Origin: CAISKJ01 sp046351555
Lineage (GTDB): Bacteria; Myxococcota_A; Polyangia; Polyangiales; Ga0077539
Length of the DNA: 64,000 bases
Reading direction: 5' to 3'
Assembly (NCBI GenBank): GCA_046351555.1
Contig: JAXLYI010000006.1
Location: 310,001 to 374,000 of the forward strand
Positions 29,649 to 42,392 of this stretch are shown here, in pieces. How positions within the stretch are numbered: the first letter of the stretch is position 1; each line of letters begins with the position of its first letter. Under the pieces are notes generated by a model, which was not told the DNA's origin, made no database searches, and was given only the letters and a program-made list of their open reading frames with translations. The translations under genes and the position numbers were made by a program.

Positions 29649-30190
29649 GCAACCTCGTCGCCCGGCGCTACGCCCGCGCCCTCTACATGATCGGCGTCGA
29701 GGAGAACCGCCTCGACGCGCTCGCCCGCGAGGTGAAGTCCCTCGGCGACACCGTGCGCACGAGCGCCGAGCTCGCGTCGTTCCTGTCGAACCCGGTGGTG
29801 CCGCAGGCCGCGCGGCGCGCGGTGGTGACCGAGCTCCTCGGGCGCCTGACGCTCTCGCCCGTCGCGCGCAACTTCGCGCTGATGCTCGCCGACCGCCGCC
29901 GCGGGCACCTCCTGCCCGACGTCGCCGACGCCCTCGCCGCCCTCAGCGACGAGCGCGCGGGCAAGGTGCAGGCGCAGGTGACCAGCGCGACCGCGCTCAC
30001 CGACGCGCAGGTGCAGAAGGTCCGCGCCGCCCTCGAGCGGCTGACCGGCAAGGCCGTGAGCGTGTCGCACCGGGTCGACCCGTCGCTGATCGGCGGCATG
30101 GTGACCCGCATCGGCGACAAGGTGTACGACGGCAGCCTCCGCACGAGGCTCGACGAGATCCGCCAGGCCGCCGCCGGCGCGAGCAACTGA
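29645..30190 (+). CDS. atpH: F1Fo ATP synthase subunit delta
   Basis: The 181-aa subunit joins the peripheral stalk to the top of F1. The N-terminal helical domain has VARRYARALYMIGVE and the characteristic FLSNPVVPQAARRAVV. The C-terminal part ends with VDPSLIGGMVTRIGDKVYDG followed by SLRTRLDEI, the family signature. The length is normal. It starts with GTG overlapping the b stop by 4 bp; atpA follows after 47 bp. Confidence 0.97.
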   Translation: MSNLVARRYARALYMIGVEENRLDALAREVKSLGDTVRTSAELASFLSNPVVPQAARRAVVTELLGRLTLSPVARNFALMLADRRRGHLLPDVADALAALSDERAGKVQAQVTSATALTDAQVQKVRAALERLTGKAVSVSHRVDPSLIGGMVTRIGDKVYDGSLRTRLDEIRQAAAGASN

Positions 30191-30237
30191 CAGAGCTTCC
30201 CGAGAACCGCAGCACGAAAGACCGCCAGAGGCAGACG

Positions 30238-31908
<1,671 letters not shown>

Positions 31909-31928
31909 GCCAACCGGGAGCGCGCTGA

Positions 31929-32807
31929 ATGCCCTCGCTGAAGGTCATCCGCCGGCGCATCGCGTCGGTGAAGAACACCCAGAAGATCACCCGCGCCATG
32001 AAGATGGTCGCGGCGGCGCGGCTCCGTCGCGCCCAGCAGCGCATCACCGAGCTCCGGCCCTACGCGCTCAAGACCGTCGAGGTGCTCCGCTCGGTGGCGG
32101 GCGGGGCCGACGGCTCGGCGCACCCGCTGCTCGACGCGCGCCCGGTCAAGCGCGTGCTGCTCGTGGTGATGACGAGCGACCGCGGCCTCGCCGGCGCCTT
32201 CAACGCCGCCATGACCCGCGCGGCCATGGCGAAGCACAAGGAGCTGCAGGAGCAGGGGCACGAGGTGGCGCTCGCCGTCATCGGGCGCAAGGGCCGCGAC
32301 TTCTTCAAGCGCCGCGGCTATGACGTGGCGATGGAGTACACCGGGCTCCCCGAGGGCGACACCGCCCGCTCCGACGAGGTGGCGCGCGCCCTCATGGACG
32401 CCTTCACCTCCGGCGACTACGACCAGGTGATCCTCGCGTTCAGCGAGTTCAAGAGCGCGATCAGCCAGAAGCCGGCCTTCCTGCAGGTGCTGCCGATCGA
32501 CGCCGGGTCGACCGCCGCGGCCGACGACGCGGGGCCCCGCACGCTCGTCGACATGATCTACGAGCCCTCGCGCGACGCGCTGCTCGCCAGCCTGCTCCCG
32601 ATGTACGTCAAGGTCTCGGTGTACCGCGCGCTGCTGGAGTCCAACGCCAGCGAGCACGGCGCCCGCATGACCGCGATGGACAACGCGACCAACAACGCCA
32701 AGAAGATGATCGGCTCCCTCACGCTCCAGTACAACCGCGCCCGCCAGGCCGCGATCACCAAGGAGCTCATGGAGATCATCGGCGGCGCCGAGGCCATCAA
32801 GGATTGA
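31929..32807 (+). CDS. atpG: F1Fo ATP synthase subunit gamma
   Basis: The 292-aa central shaft subunit starts with the signature MPSLKVIRRRIASVKNTQKI, then TRAMKMVAAARLRRAQ. It ends with EHGARMTAMDNATNNAKKMI and a C-terminal helix with YNRARQAAITKELMEIIGGA, as in other gamma subunits. GGGAG at about 31917-31921 is a good ribosome binding site 7 nt before the ATG. It is the last gene of the operon here; atpD and atpC are absent and an unrelated gene starts 94 bp on. Confidence 0.98.
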   Translation: MPSLKVIRRRIASVKNTQKITRAMKMVAAARLRRAQQRITELRPYALKTVEVLRSVAGGADGSAHPLLDARPVKRVLLVVMTSDRGLAGAFNAAMTRAAMAKHKELQEQGHEVALAVIGRKGRDFFKRRGYDVAMEYTGLPEGDTARSDEVARALMDAFTSGDYDQVILAFSEFKSAISQKPAFLQVLPIDAGSTAAADDAGPRTLVDMIYEPSRDALLASLLPMYVKVSVYRALLESNASEHGARMTAMDNATNNAKKMIGSLTLQYNRARQAAITKELMEIIGGAEAIKD

Positions 32808-32853
32808 CCCGCGCCGCCCCGCGCGGGCGACGCCTTCCCTCCCCTCCCCTTGT

Positions 32854-32874
32854 CGCCGCGTCCCCCGTGCGGCG
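32854..32874 (+). terminator. Possible terminator hairpin after atpG
   Basis: CGCCGC (32854-32859) and GCGGCG (32869-32874) form a 6-bp stem with a 9-nt loop, 46 bp after the atpG stop. There is no T-run, so factor-independent termination is doubtful. Confidence 0.2.
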
Positions 32875-32901
32875 GGCGCCTCCAGAGCGTACGGTCCCAT
32901 C

Positions 32902-33813
32902 ATGGTCCCCTTCCTTCCGCACCCCGGCGTGGTCGACGCGATCGTCGTCCGCGGCGCCGCCGCCCCCGCCCTCTCGACCCCCGACCTGCTGATCGAAATC
33001 CCCCACGGCGCCACGCGCACGGCGGACTTCACCGCGCTCGAGGGGCAGCTCCGCTCGCCCCTGCCCGACGGGCTGGTCGACTTCTTCCACGTCAACACCG
33101 ACGCGGGCGCGCCGGAGCTCGCCGAGGCCGTCGCCCGGCGCTTCGTCACCGCCGAGCCGCGCCGCACGGCCGCCATCCTGCGGTGCCGCATCCCGCGCAC
33201 CTTCATCGACTGCAACCGCCGCATCGACGCCGACCCGTCGGACTTCCGCGCGGGCAAGGTCACCCCGGGGCTCATGCCCTGGGTCACCGCCCCCGAAGAC
33301 CGCGCGCTCCTCCGCGGGCTCTACGACCTCTACGCCGCCTCGGTGCGTGCGGCCGCCGACGCGGTGATGTCGCGCGGCGGCGCGATGCTGATGCTCCACA
33401 CCTACGCGCCCCGCTCCGTGGACGTCGAGGTCGACGCCGACATCGTCAAGAACCTCCGCCGCGCCTACGAGCCCGAGGTGTACCCGACGTGGCCCGAGCG
33501 CCCCGCGCTCGACGTGATCGGCCGCGGCACCGACGGCGTGCCGTACGCCCCCGAGGCCGTGGTGGCCGCGCTCCAGGAGGGCCTCGCGCCGCTCGGGCTC
33601 GCCGCCGCGGACAGCGCGACGTACCCGATGCACCCGAGCACGATGGCGTGGCACTTCGCCCAGGCGTGGAAGGGCCGCACGCTCTGCCTGGAAGTGCGCC
33701 GCGACCTCGTCGCCGACCCCTTCGACCCCTTCGTCGAGATGTCCATCGGCGCCGACAAGGTGCGCTCGCTCGCGGCCCCCGTCGCCGAGGCGCTGCGCCG
33801 CTGGTGGCCGTAG
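32902..33813 (+). CDS. N-formylglutamate amidohydrolase family protein
   Basis: The 303-aa soluble protein has features of the FGase/HutG-like zinc amidohydrolase family. There is an early LLIEIPHGATRTADF, then VDFFHVNTDAGAPELAEAVA, and the FIDCNRRID motif where the family has a conserved D-x-NR. A later ATLMLHTYAPRS-like stretch provides a further metal-binding histidine. Members remove formyl groups from N-formyl-glutamate or act on peptides with related chemistry. No histidine-degradation genes are near, so the physiological substrate is open. It ends 3 bp from the convergent mutS stop. Confidence 0.65.
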   Translation: MVPFLPHPGVVDAIVVRGAAAPALSTPDLLIEIPHGATRTADFTALEGQLRSPLPDGLVDFFHVNTDAGAPELAEAVARRFVTAEPRRTAAILRCRIPRTFIDCNRRIDADPSDFRAGKVTPGLMPWVTAPEDRALLRGLYDLYAASVRAAADAVMSRGGAMLMLHTYAPRSVDVEVDADIVKNLRRAYEPEVYPTWPERPALDVIGRGTDGVPYAPEAVVAALQEGLAPLGLAAADSATYPMHPSTMAWHFAQAWKGRTLCLEVRRDLVADPFDPFVEMSIGADKVRSLAAPVAEALRRWWP

Positions 33814-33816
33814 GGA

Positions 33817-36453
33817 TTACTTCCCGCCCTCGACCATCCGCTTGAGCTGCGCCACGAGGTGGAGCGCGTCGAGCGGGGTCATGCGGTTGACGTCGGCCGC
33901 CGCGAGCGCGTCGAGCGCGGGGTGGGCGACGGGCGGCGGCGCGCTCGGGCGCTCTTCGAAGAGCCCCATCTGTCTGGGCGCGCGGCGGAAGGGCCCCTCG
34001 CCCCGCTCCATCTCCTTGAGCAGCGCGCGCGCCCGCGCCAGCACGGGCTCGGGCAGGCCCGCGAGCTTGGCCACCGCGACGCCGTAGCTCCGGCTCGCGC
34101 CGCCCTCCGAGAGCTTGTGCAGGAAGACGATGTCGTCGCCCGTCTCCCGCGCCGACACGTTGACGTTGACCACGTGCTTGCGCGACTCCGCCAGCGCGCA
34201 GAGCTCGTGGTAGTGCGTCGCGAACATCGCCCGCGCCCGCACCACGTCGTGCAGGTACTCCGCCACCGCCCACGCGATCGACAGCCCGTCGAAGGTGCTC
34301 GTCCCGCGCCCGATCTCGTCGAACACCACCAGCGAGCGCGACGTGGCCCCGCGCAGGATGCTCGCCGTCTCGCGCATCTCCACCATGAAGGTGCTCTGGC
34401 CCCGCGCGAGGTCGTCGCTCGCCCCCACGCGCGTGAAGATCCGGTCGACGCGCCCCACCGTCGCCTTGCGCGCCGGCACGAAGCTCCCCGCCTGCGCCAT
34501 CAGCGCGATGAGGGCCACCTGGCGCATCAGGGTGCTCTTGCCGGCCATGTTGGGCCCCGTCACCAGCATCAGCCGCGCGCCCTGCATGTCGAGCGTGACG
34601 TCGTTGGGCACGAAGGCGCCCGGCTCGAGCGCGGCCTCCACCACCGGGTGCCGCGAGTCCTCGAGCGCGATCACGGGGCCGTCGTCCACCGTCGGGCGCA
34701 CGTAGTCGCGGCGGTGCGCGGTCTCGGCGAAGCTCGCGAGCGCGTCGAGGTCGGCGAGCGCCCCGGCGAGGCGCGACAGGCGCGGCGCGGCCTCGGCCAC
34801 CTTCGCGCGGAGCTCTTCGAAGCGCGCCGACTCCAACTCCCGAACCTTCTCCTCGGCCTCCAGGATCTCGCGCTCCAGGGTGATGAGCTCCTCGGTGACG
34901 AAGCGCTCGCCGGTGGAGACGGTCTGCTTGCGGAGGTAGTCCTTCGGGACGGCGTGGAGGTTGGCCTTGGTGACCTCGATGTAGTACCCGAACACCCCGT
35001 TGTACTTCACCTTGAGGGAGGCGATCTTGGTGCGGTTCTTCTCCCGCTCCTCCAGCGCGAGGATGGTCTCCTTGCCGTTGGCGCGCAGGGAGGTGAAGCG
35101 GTCGAGCTCGGGGTCGAAGCCCGCGCGGAAGACACCACCGTCGTCGAGCGCGCCCGGCGGCGCGTCGGCCAGCGAGCCCGCGAGGAGCTTGTAGAGGTCG
35201 GCGCACGTGTCGCTCACCCGCACGGGCTTGAGCGCGTCGGCGATGTCCTCCTGGCGGGCGAGCGCGTCCATGATGGCGGGGACGCGCCCGAGGCCGTCGC
35301 GCAGGTGGCCGAGGTCGCGCGGCGAGGCGGCGCCCAGCGACGCGCGGATCGCGATGCGCTCGAGGTCGGGCACGTTGCCGAGCCACTCGCGGACGGCGGC
35401 GCGGAGCTCGGGGTAGGTGACGAGCGCGTCGACCGCGTCGTGACGTCGGCGGATGCGCGCGGGGCTCTGGAGGGGGAAGGCGATCCAGGTGCGGAGGCGC
35501 CGCGCGCCCATCGGGGTGATGGTGGCGTCGAGGTGGGCGAGGAGCGTCCCCTTCTTCTCGCCGCGCATCGTGCGGAAGAGCTCGAGGTGGGCCTGCGTCG
35601 TCTCGTCGAGGTGGAGGTGGTCCTTCGGGTCGAGCCGCCCGACGCGCTGGACCGGGAGGCTGTGCCCGGGCTGCGAGGCGACCGCGTAGCGCAAAGCCAC
35701 CGCGGCGGCGACGCGGGCCGCGGGCGAGAGCCCCTCGAGCGAGCCCCGCACTTCCCCCTCGGGCAGCGTCTTCGTCAGGAGCGCCACGGCCTCCGACGCC
35801 GTCATCGCCGGCGCGCCCCGGACGAACACGCGCGGCAGCACCTTCACGAGCCCGCGGACGAAGGGCTCGGCGTCGCCCGGGCAGAGGAGCTCGCGGACGT
35901 CGAGCCGGGCGAGCTCGCCGAGCAGGTTGAGCGCGTCGGGCACCTCGGCGCTGAAGAGCTCGCCGGTGGTGAGGTCGTAGGCGGCGATGGCCCACGCGCC
36001 CGGCATCTCCGCGCCCCCCTCGGGCGGCACCGCGGCCGCGAGAAACTGGTTGGCCCGCGCGTCGAGCGAGTCGCCGTCGAGCACCAGGGCCGGGGTGAGA
36101 ACCCGCACCACGCCGCGCCGGACGATCCCCTTGGCCTTCGAAGGGTCCTCGAGCTGCTCGCAGATCGCCACCTTGTGCCCGAGGTCGAGCAGCCGGGCGA
36201 CGTAGGTCTGCGCCGCGTGGTAGGGCACGCCGCACATCGGGATCGAGTCGGGCTCGTTCTTGTTGCGCGAGGTGAGGGTGAGGTCGAGCGCCTTCGCCGC
36301 CGTGAGGGCGTCGTCGAAGAAGAGCTCGTAGAAGTCGCCCATCCGGAAGAAGAGGAGCGCGTCGGGGTGCGCGTCCTTCTCCCGCAGGTACTGCTGCATC
36401 GCCGGCGCCTGCGCGCCCTTCGAGGAGGCGCCCGTCATCGTCCCGTTGGCCAT
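33817..36453 (-). CDS. mutS: DNA mismatch repair protein MutS
   Basis: The 878-aa protein recognises mismatches and, with MutL, starts repair. Domain I has FFRMGDFYELFFDDA with the mismatch-wedging phenylalanine and glutamate, and GVPYHAAQTYVARLL. The connector, lever and clamp domains follow. The ATPase domain has Walker A TGPNMAGKST near residue 630, the N2 loop RVGASDDLARGQSTFMVEM, Walker B VVFDEIGRGTST, and YLHDVVRARAMFATHYHEL. The C-terminus is of the short type. The ATG at 36453 gives a normal length; the frame stays open for 2.2 kb upstream but there overlaps argD and argF on the other strand and is not coding. It is divergent from argD across 84 bp. Confidence 0.98.
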   Translation of the reverse strand: MANGTMTGASSKGAQAPAMQQYLREKDAHPDALLFFRMGDFYELFFDDALTAAKALDLTLTSRNKNEPDSIPMCGVPYHAAQTYVARLLDLGHKVAICEQLEDPSKAKGIVRRGVVRVLTPALVLDGDSLDARANQFLAAAVPPEGGAEMPGAWAIAAYDLTTGELFSAEVPDALNLLGELARLDVRELLCPGDAEPFVRGLVKVLPRVFVRGAPAMTASEAVALLTKTLPEGEVRGSLEGLSPAARVAAAVALRYAVASQPGHSLPVQRVGRLDPKDHLHLDETTQAHLELFRTMRGEKKGTLLAHLDATITPMGARRLRTWIAFPLQSPARIRRRHDAVDALVTYPELRAAVREWLGNVPDLERIAIRASLGAASPRDLGHLRDGLGRVPAIMDALARQEDIADALKPVRVSDTCADLYKLLAGSLADAPPGALDDGGVFRAGFDPELDRFTSLRANGKETILALEEREKNRTKIASLKVKYNGVFGYYIEVTKANLHAVPKDYLRKQTVSTGERFVTEELITLEREILEAEEKVRELESARFEELRAKVAEAAPRLSRLAGALADLDALASFAETAHRRDYVRPTVDDGPVIALEDSRHPVVEAALEPGAFVPNDVTLDMQGARLMLVTGPNMAGKSTLMRQVALIALMAQAGSFVPARKATVGRVDRIFTRVGASDDLARGQSTFMVEMRETASILRGATSRSLVVFDEIGRGTSTFDGLSIAWAVAEYLHDVVRARAMFATHYHELCALAESRKHVVNVNVSARETGDDIVFLHKLSEGGASRSYGVAVAKLAGLPEPVLARARALLKEMERGEGPFRRAPRQMGLFEERPSAPPPVAHPALDALAAADVNRMTPLDALHLVAQLKRMVEGGK

Positions 36454-36537
36454 TGAGGTTCGAGGCGTACGACGGACGGGCGCCCGGAGGGAAGGGGGTG
36501 GCGCGTACGGCCCACCACCCCTACGCCCCGTTGTGGT

Positions 36538-37785
36538 ATGAGCGCCGCGGACGCACCCCGTATGACCGCGACGAACGATCTCCTGGCCCTCGCCGACCGG
36601 CACCTCCTCAAGACGTACAAGCAGCCCCCGCTGGTCATCGACCGCGGGGAGGGCTGCCGCCTCTGGGACACCGAGGGCAGGCGCTACCTCGACCTCTACG
36701 CCGGCATCGCCGTGTGCGCCCTCGGCCACGCCCACCCCGCCCTCGTGCGCGCCGTCAGCGAGCAGGTGGCCCGCCTCGGGCACATCGCCAACTACTACTA
36801 CAACGACAAGCAGATCGAGCTGGCCGCCGAGCTCTGCCGCCGGACCGGGATGGACCGGGTCTTCTTCGCCAACACCGGCACCGAGGCCAACGAGGGCGCG
36901 CTCAAGCTCGCCCGGCGCTACCACTGGACGCGCGACGACCGCGAGCGGACGGAGGTCGTGTCGACCTGGAGCTCGTTCCACGGCCGCACGATGGGCTCGG
37001 TCACGATGACCGGGCAGGCGAAGTACTGGGAGGGCTTCGGCGCGCCGCTCGCCGGCGTCTCCCACGTCGCGTACGGCGACCTGGAGGCGATGCGCCGGCG
37101 CGTGAGCGACCGCACCGCGGCCGTCATCGTCGAGCCCGTGCAGGGCGAAGGGGGCGTGCTCCCGGCGCCGCCGGGCTACCTCGCGGGCCTGCGCCGGCTC
37201 TGCGACGAGCGGGGCGCGCTGCTGCTGGTCGACGAGATCCAGACGGGCGTCGGGCGGACGGGGAAGTTCCTCGCGGTGCAGCACGAGGGGGTGGTCCCCG
37301 ACGTGGTGACGCTGGCGAAGGGGATGGCGGGCGGCGTGCCCATCGGCGCCTTCCTCGTGCGCGAGCACCTCGCGTCGGCGCTCGCCCCGGGCACCCACGG
37401 CACCACCTTCGGCGGCAACCCCCTGGCCTGCGCCGCGGCCCTCGCGGTGCTCCGCACGCTCGACGGCGACGACCTCCTCGGCCGCGCCACCCGCGTCGGC
37501 GCCCACCTCCTCGCCGGCCTCGAGGCCCTCGCGAAGAAGCACCCCCACGCGGCCACCGGCGCGCGCGGCCGCGGGCTCCTGGTCGGGCTCATCCTCGCCG
37601 ACGGCGTCGACCCGCGCGGCGTGCTCAACGCCATGCGCGAGCGCGGTGTGCTCGTGAGCCAGGCGGGCGAGAGGGTGATCCGCTTCGCGCCGCCGCTCAT
37701 CGTCACGGAGGCCGAGATCGACGAGGGCCTCGCCGCGCTCGACGCCGTGCTCGCCGACCCGCCCCGCACCGCCCCCGCGAAGTAG
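36538..37785 (+). CDS. argD: Acetylornithine aminotransferase ArgD
   Basis: This 415-aa PLP-dependent class-III aminotransferase of arginine biosynthesis converts N-acetylglutamate semialdehyde to N-acetylornithine. It shows YLDLYAGIAVCALGHAHPAL, the PLP-phosphate motif NTGTEANEGALK, EPVQGEGGVLP, DEIQTGVGRTGK, and the Schiff-base lysine K261 in TLAKGMAGGVPIGA. The ATG at 36538 is used; the ATG at 36562 would remove eight residues and is also possible. ArgF starts 12 bp after its stop in the same direction, so this is an arg operon, although argB and argC are not next to it. Confidence 0.96.
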   Translation: MSAADAPRMTATNDLLALADRHLLKTYKQPPLVIDRGEGCRLWDTEGRRYLDLYAGIAVCALGHAHPALVRAVSEQVARLGHIANYYYNDKQIELAAELCRRTGMDRVFFANTGTEANEGALKLARRYHWTRDDRERTEVVSTWSSFHGRTMGSVTMTGQAKYWEGFGAPLAGVSHVAYGDLEAMRRRVSDRTAAVIVEPVQGEGGVLPAPPGYLAGLRRLCDERGALLLVDEIQTGVGRTGKFLAVQHEGVVPDVVTLAKGMAGGVPIGAFLVREHLASALAPGTHGTTFGGNPLACAAALAVLRTLDGDDLLGRATRVGAHLLAGLEALAKKHPHAATGARGRGLLVGLILADGVDPRGVLNAMRERGVLVSQAGERVIRFAPPLIVTEAEIDEGLAALDAVLADPPRTAPAK

Positions 37786-37797
37786 GCGAATCCCCCG

Positions 37798-38703
37798 ATG
37801 CGCATCTCCAAGACACCCAAGCGCGACTTCCTCACGGTGGCCGATCTGCACGCCGATGAACTGATCGCTGTGCTCGACCACGCGACGGCGATGAAGAACC
37901 AGCGGGCCACGGGCGGCAGGCGCAAATCCCTGGAGGGGCGCTCGGTGGCGCTCATCTTCGAGAAGGCCTCGACCCGCACGCGGCTGTCGTTCGAAGTCGG
38001 CGTCTTCGAACTCGGCGGGCACCCCCTGGTCATCTCTTCGAAGGACACGCAGATGGGCCGCGGCGAGCCCCTGGAGGACACCGCCCGCATCCTGTCGGGC
38101 TACGTCCACGGGATCGTCATCCGCACCTACGGGCACGACCGCGTCGCGACCCTCGCGAAGCACGCGGCGGTGCCCGTGATCAACGCCCTCACCGACGACC
38201 ACCACCCCTGCCAGATCCTCGCCGACCTGATGACCGTGCGCGAGCGCTTCGGGCGGCTCAAGGGCCTGCGCTACGCCTGGGTGGGCGACGGCAACAACGT
38301 CGCGCGGAGCTGGGCCGACGCCGCGGCGGTGCTCGGGCTCCAGCTCACCCTCGCCTCGCCCGAGGGCTTCGAGCTCCCGGCGTCGGAGCTCCGGGGCGAC
38401 GTGCGCGCCGTGAGGAGCCCCGCCGAGGCCGCCCGCGGCGCCGACGTGGTGATCACCGACGTCTGGGCGAGCATGGGCCAGGAGGAGGAGACAGAACGGC
38501 GGCGGAAGGCCTTCGCGGGTTACCGAATCGACCGCGCGCTGATGGCCCACGCCAACTCCACCGCCATCGTGCTCCACTGCCTCCCGGCGCACCGCGGCGA
38601 GGAGATCGACGCGGAGTACCTCGACGGCCCGGGGGCGGTGGTGTGGCAGGAGGCTGAAAACCGACTGCACACGCAGAAGGCGCTCCTCGAACACCTCCTG
38701 TGA
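37798..38703 (+). CDS. argF: Ornithine carbamoyltransferase ArgF
   Basis: The 301-aa cytoplasmic enzyme converts ornithine and carbamoyl phosphate to citrulline. It has the carbamoyl-phosphate motif S58-T-R-T-R62 (KASTRTRLSF), the HPCQ motif in DDHHPCQILADLMT, the ornithine-binding DVWASMGQEEE (SMG loop), and the catalytic HCLPAHRGEEI. Length and order of motifs are standard for anabolic OTC. It is co-transcribed with argD; a hairpin just after the stop may end the transcript. Confidence 0.98.
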   Translation: MRISKTPKRDFLTVADLHADELIAVLDHATAMKNQRATGGRRKSLEGRSVALIFEKASTRTRLSFEVGVFELGGHPLVISSKDTQMGRGEPLEDTARILSGYVHGIVIRTYGHDRVATLAKHAAVPVINALTDDHHPCQILADLMTVRERFGRLKGLRYAWVGDGNNVARSWADAAAVLGLQLTLASPEGFELPASELRGDVRAVRSPAEAARGADVVITDVWASMGQEEETERRRKAFAGYRIDRALMAHANSTAIVLHCLPAHRGEEIDAEYLDGPGAVVWQEAENRLHTQKALLEHLL

Positions 38704-38714
38704 GGATGGAAAGT

Positions 38715-38737
38715 TCCGGGTTGCGAAAAGCCCCGGA
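38715..38737 (+). terminator. Possible argF terminator hairpin
   Basis: TCCGGG (38715-38720) pairs with CCCGGA (38732-38737) around an 11-nt A-rich loop, starting 12 bp after the argF stop. There is no T-run after it, so it may instead be part of the dnaK leader. Confidence 0.3.
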
Positions 38738-38751
38738 GTGCAAGACCGTAG

Positions 38752-38767
38752 AGGGCGGCAACGCCCT
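38752..38767 (+). promoter_or_regulatory. Hairpin with GNRA loop in the dnaK leader
   Basis: AGGGCG (38752-38757) and CGCCCT (38762-38767) enclose a GCAA tetraloop, a very stable RNA fold, 28 nt before the dnaK start. No CIRCE element (the HrcA operator) is visible, so this leader structure is the only candidate control element seen. Confidence 0.35.
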
Positions 38768-38794
38768 GTCAGGGACGAGAGCGGGACTTACCGG

Positions 38795-40623
<1,829 letters not shown>

Positions 40624-40627
<4 letters not shown>

Positions 40628-41985
40628 CGGTGAGGACGGAGCCGCGCGGCGGTGTCGCGGCGGCGAGGAGCGCGATGGGCAACGGCGATCGCAACCACGA
40701 CGCCTCGGGCGACGCCTCGGTCGACGGGTGGTTCGACCTGCTCGACGAGGAGCTCGAGCAGGAGGCCGCCGCGCGCCCGGCCGCCCCGGGCCGCGCCTCC
40801 GTCGCCCCCGTCAACCTCGCCGGACTCAACGAGATCTCCAACAAGGTCACCCCGGTGATGCTCGCCCCGGTGAACCACCTGCTCCCGATCGAGCCCTCGG
40901 TCGCCCCCGAGCCCGCCCGCGACGCCTGGGACGACGACCTCGCCCATGACCCCTTCGGCGGCTCGCTGCTCTCCGAGCCCGCGGCCAACGGGGTGAGCGC
41001 GCCCCCCACCAGCCACTCGCTCCCGCCCCTCATCAACGGCGAAGACGAGCACGGGCAGGAGTTCCTCGAGTTCGGCGAGGCGCCGAGCGCGGTGCTGGGC
41101 TACGGCGCCGCCGCCCCGCCGCCCCCGCAGGTCGTGACCCCGCGGCCCCCGCCCGGCCTCGCGGTGACCCCCTTCGGCGCCGAGGCCGCCGACTCGCTCC
41201 CGCCGCCCCGCGAGGCGCCGCGCTCGTCGCACCCGCCGCCCACCGGGCGCCTCTCCCACCTGCGCCGCTCGCGCCCGCCGAGCGTCGTCTCGATGCCCTC
41301 GATGCCCGCGCCCGCGCCGTCGTCCCCGCCGCGCACGCCCACCCTGCTCGGCCAGTCGATCTCGGTGCCCCCGCCGCCGGCGTACCCCATCACCGCCCCC
41401 GACGAGGACGCCTTCGACCTCAGCGATTTCGACCGCTGGGGCGAGGACACGCCGCGGCCTTCGACCTCCGTGCAGGAGATGTTCGCCTCGCCCGCGTCCC
41501 GTCCCGCGCCGCCGCCGCTGCCCGCGCCCCCGCTGCCCGCGCCCGCGCCGATGCCGTCGATGCAGGGGCTCTTCACCGACGGCTCGGAGTTCGTCTCGCC
41601 GCCGGAGCACGAGTCCTTCTCCGAAGCGCTCACGGTGCCGCGCCTCGGGCCGAACATCCCGTCGGTCTCGCACGCGCGCAGCACGCCCGACCGCGCCACC
41701 CCCGCCGTCCGCTCGTCGCCCCCCGTCGCCGTCCACGCCGCCCCCACGCGGCCCTCCGGCGCGACCTCCAACGCCCCGCCCCGGCGCAACAGCGCGACGA
41801 TGGCCTGGGCCGAGGCGCCGACGCCCGTGCTGGGCACCCCCGCGCCCGCCCGCGACGCGCTCCCCCCGAGCTCCCGCCGCGCCGGCCCCCGCCGCTGCCG
41901 CGCGCCGAGTCCGCCGCGCCGCCCCCCGCCGCGCCGCCCCCCGCCTCGCCCGGGCCGCGACGCGCCCCCTCGTCGTCGCGGGTGA
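40624..41985 (+). CDS. Pro-rich protein behind dnaK; probable 5' part of a frameshifted gene
   Basis: The frame starts at GTG 40624, overlapping the dnaK stop (an ATG at 40675 is the alternative), and gives 453 aa. Residues 18-100 include an acidic DGWFDLLDEELEQEAA and a conserved-looking NEISNKVTPVMLAPVNHLLP; the rest is a Pro/Ala/Ser-rich disordered linker. From about 41870 on the reading turns into an Arg/Pro-only tail (RRCRAPSPPRRPPPRRPPP). In the frame one base over, the same DNA reads as a normal Pro/Ala linker that runs straight into the domain encoded at 41982-42389. The switch point is a run of six C at about 41861-41866. So this and the next entry are probably one gene, split by a real frameshift or a sequencing error. 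Confidence 0.6.
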
Positions 41986-42389
41986 CGCCCGACATCGCGC
42001 CGCCCCGCCGCGTCTCGCCCCGCCAGGAGATGCACGAGCGGCTCGACGTCGGCGACTTCACCGCCGCCCTGACCACCGCCGAGACGATGCTCGAGGTCGA
42101 CCCCGACGACCAGGACGCGATGCACGTCGCGGAGGTCTGCCGCGCCAAGCTCAAGGCGATCTACATCGGCCGCCTCGGCTCGCTCGACAAGATCCCCGTC
42201 CTCGCGGTGCAGCGCACCAACCTCCGCGGGCTCTCCCTCGACCACCGCTCGGGCTTCCTGCTCTCGATGATCGACGGGATGTCGTCCATCGAGGAGATCG
42301 TCGACATCGCGGCGATGCCCCCCCTCGAGGCGCTCCGCACGCTCTACAACCTGGTCACCCAGCAGATCGTCACGCTGCGCGACCGCTGA
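41982..42389 (+). CDS. TPR/winged-helix-like domain; probable 3' part of the frameshifted gene behind dnaK
   Basis: The frame opens with GTG 41982 (GTGA overlap with the stop of the preceding frame) and gives 135 aa. After a Pro/Arg linker, residues 17-60 look like a TPR-type helix pair (MHERLDVGDFTAALTTAETM, then LEVDPDDQDAM). Residues 65-135 carry LSLDHRSGFLLSMIDGMSS and EEIVDIAAMPPLEALRTLYN, a compact C-terminal domain seen in other myxobacterial signalling proteins. It could be translated on its own by coupling. However, its upstream linker composition continues open in this frame to the C-run near 41861, which favours a single 588-aa protein. Confidence 0.6.
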   Translation: MTPDIAPPRRVSPRQEMHERLDVGDFTAALTTAETMLEVDPDDQDAMHVAEVCRAKLKAIYIGRLGSLDKIPVLAVQRTNLRGLSLDHRSGFLLSMIDGMSSIEEIVDIAAMPPLEALRTLYNLVTQQIVTLRDR

Positions 42390-42392
42390 CGG

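Noticed and set aside
36454..38694. In-frame upstream extension of mutS of more than 700 codons on the minus strand
   Set aside because: It lies fully opposite argD and argF, has no MutS-like or other recognisable sequence, and is rich in Arg/Ala/Gly/His as expected for an antisense frame in high-G+C DNA.
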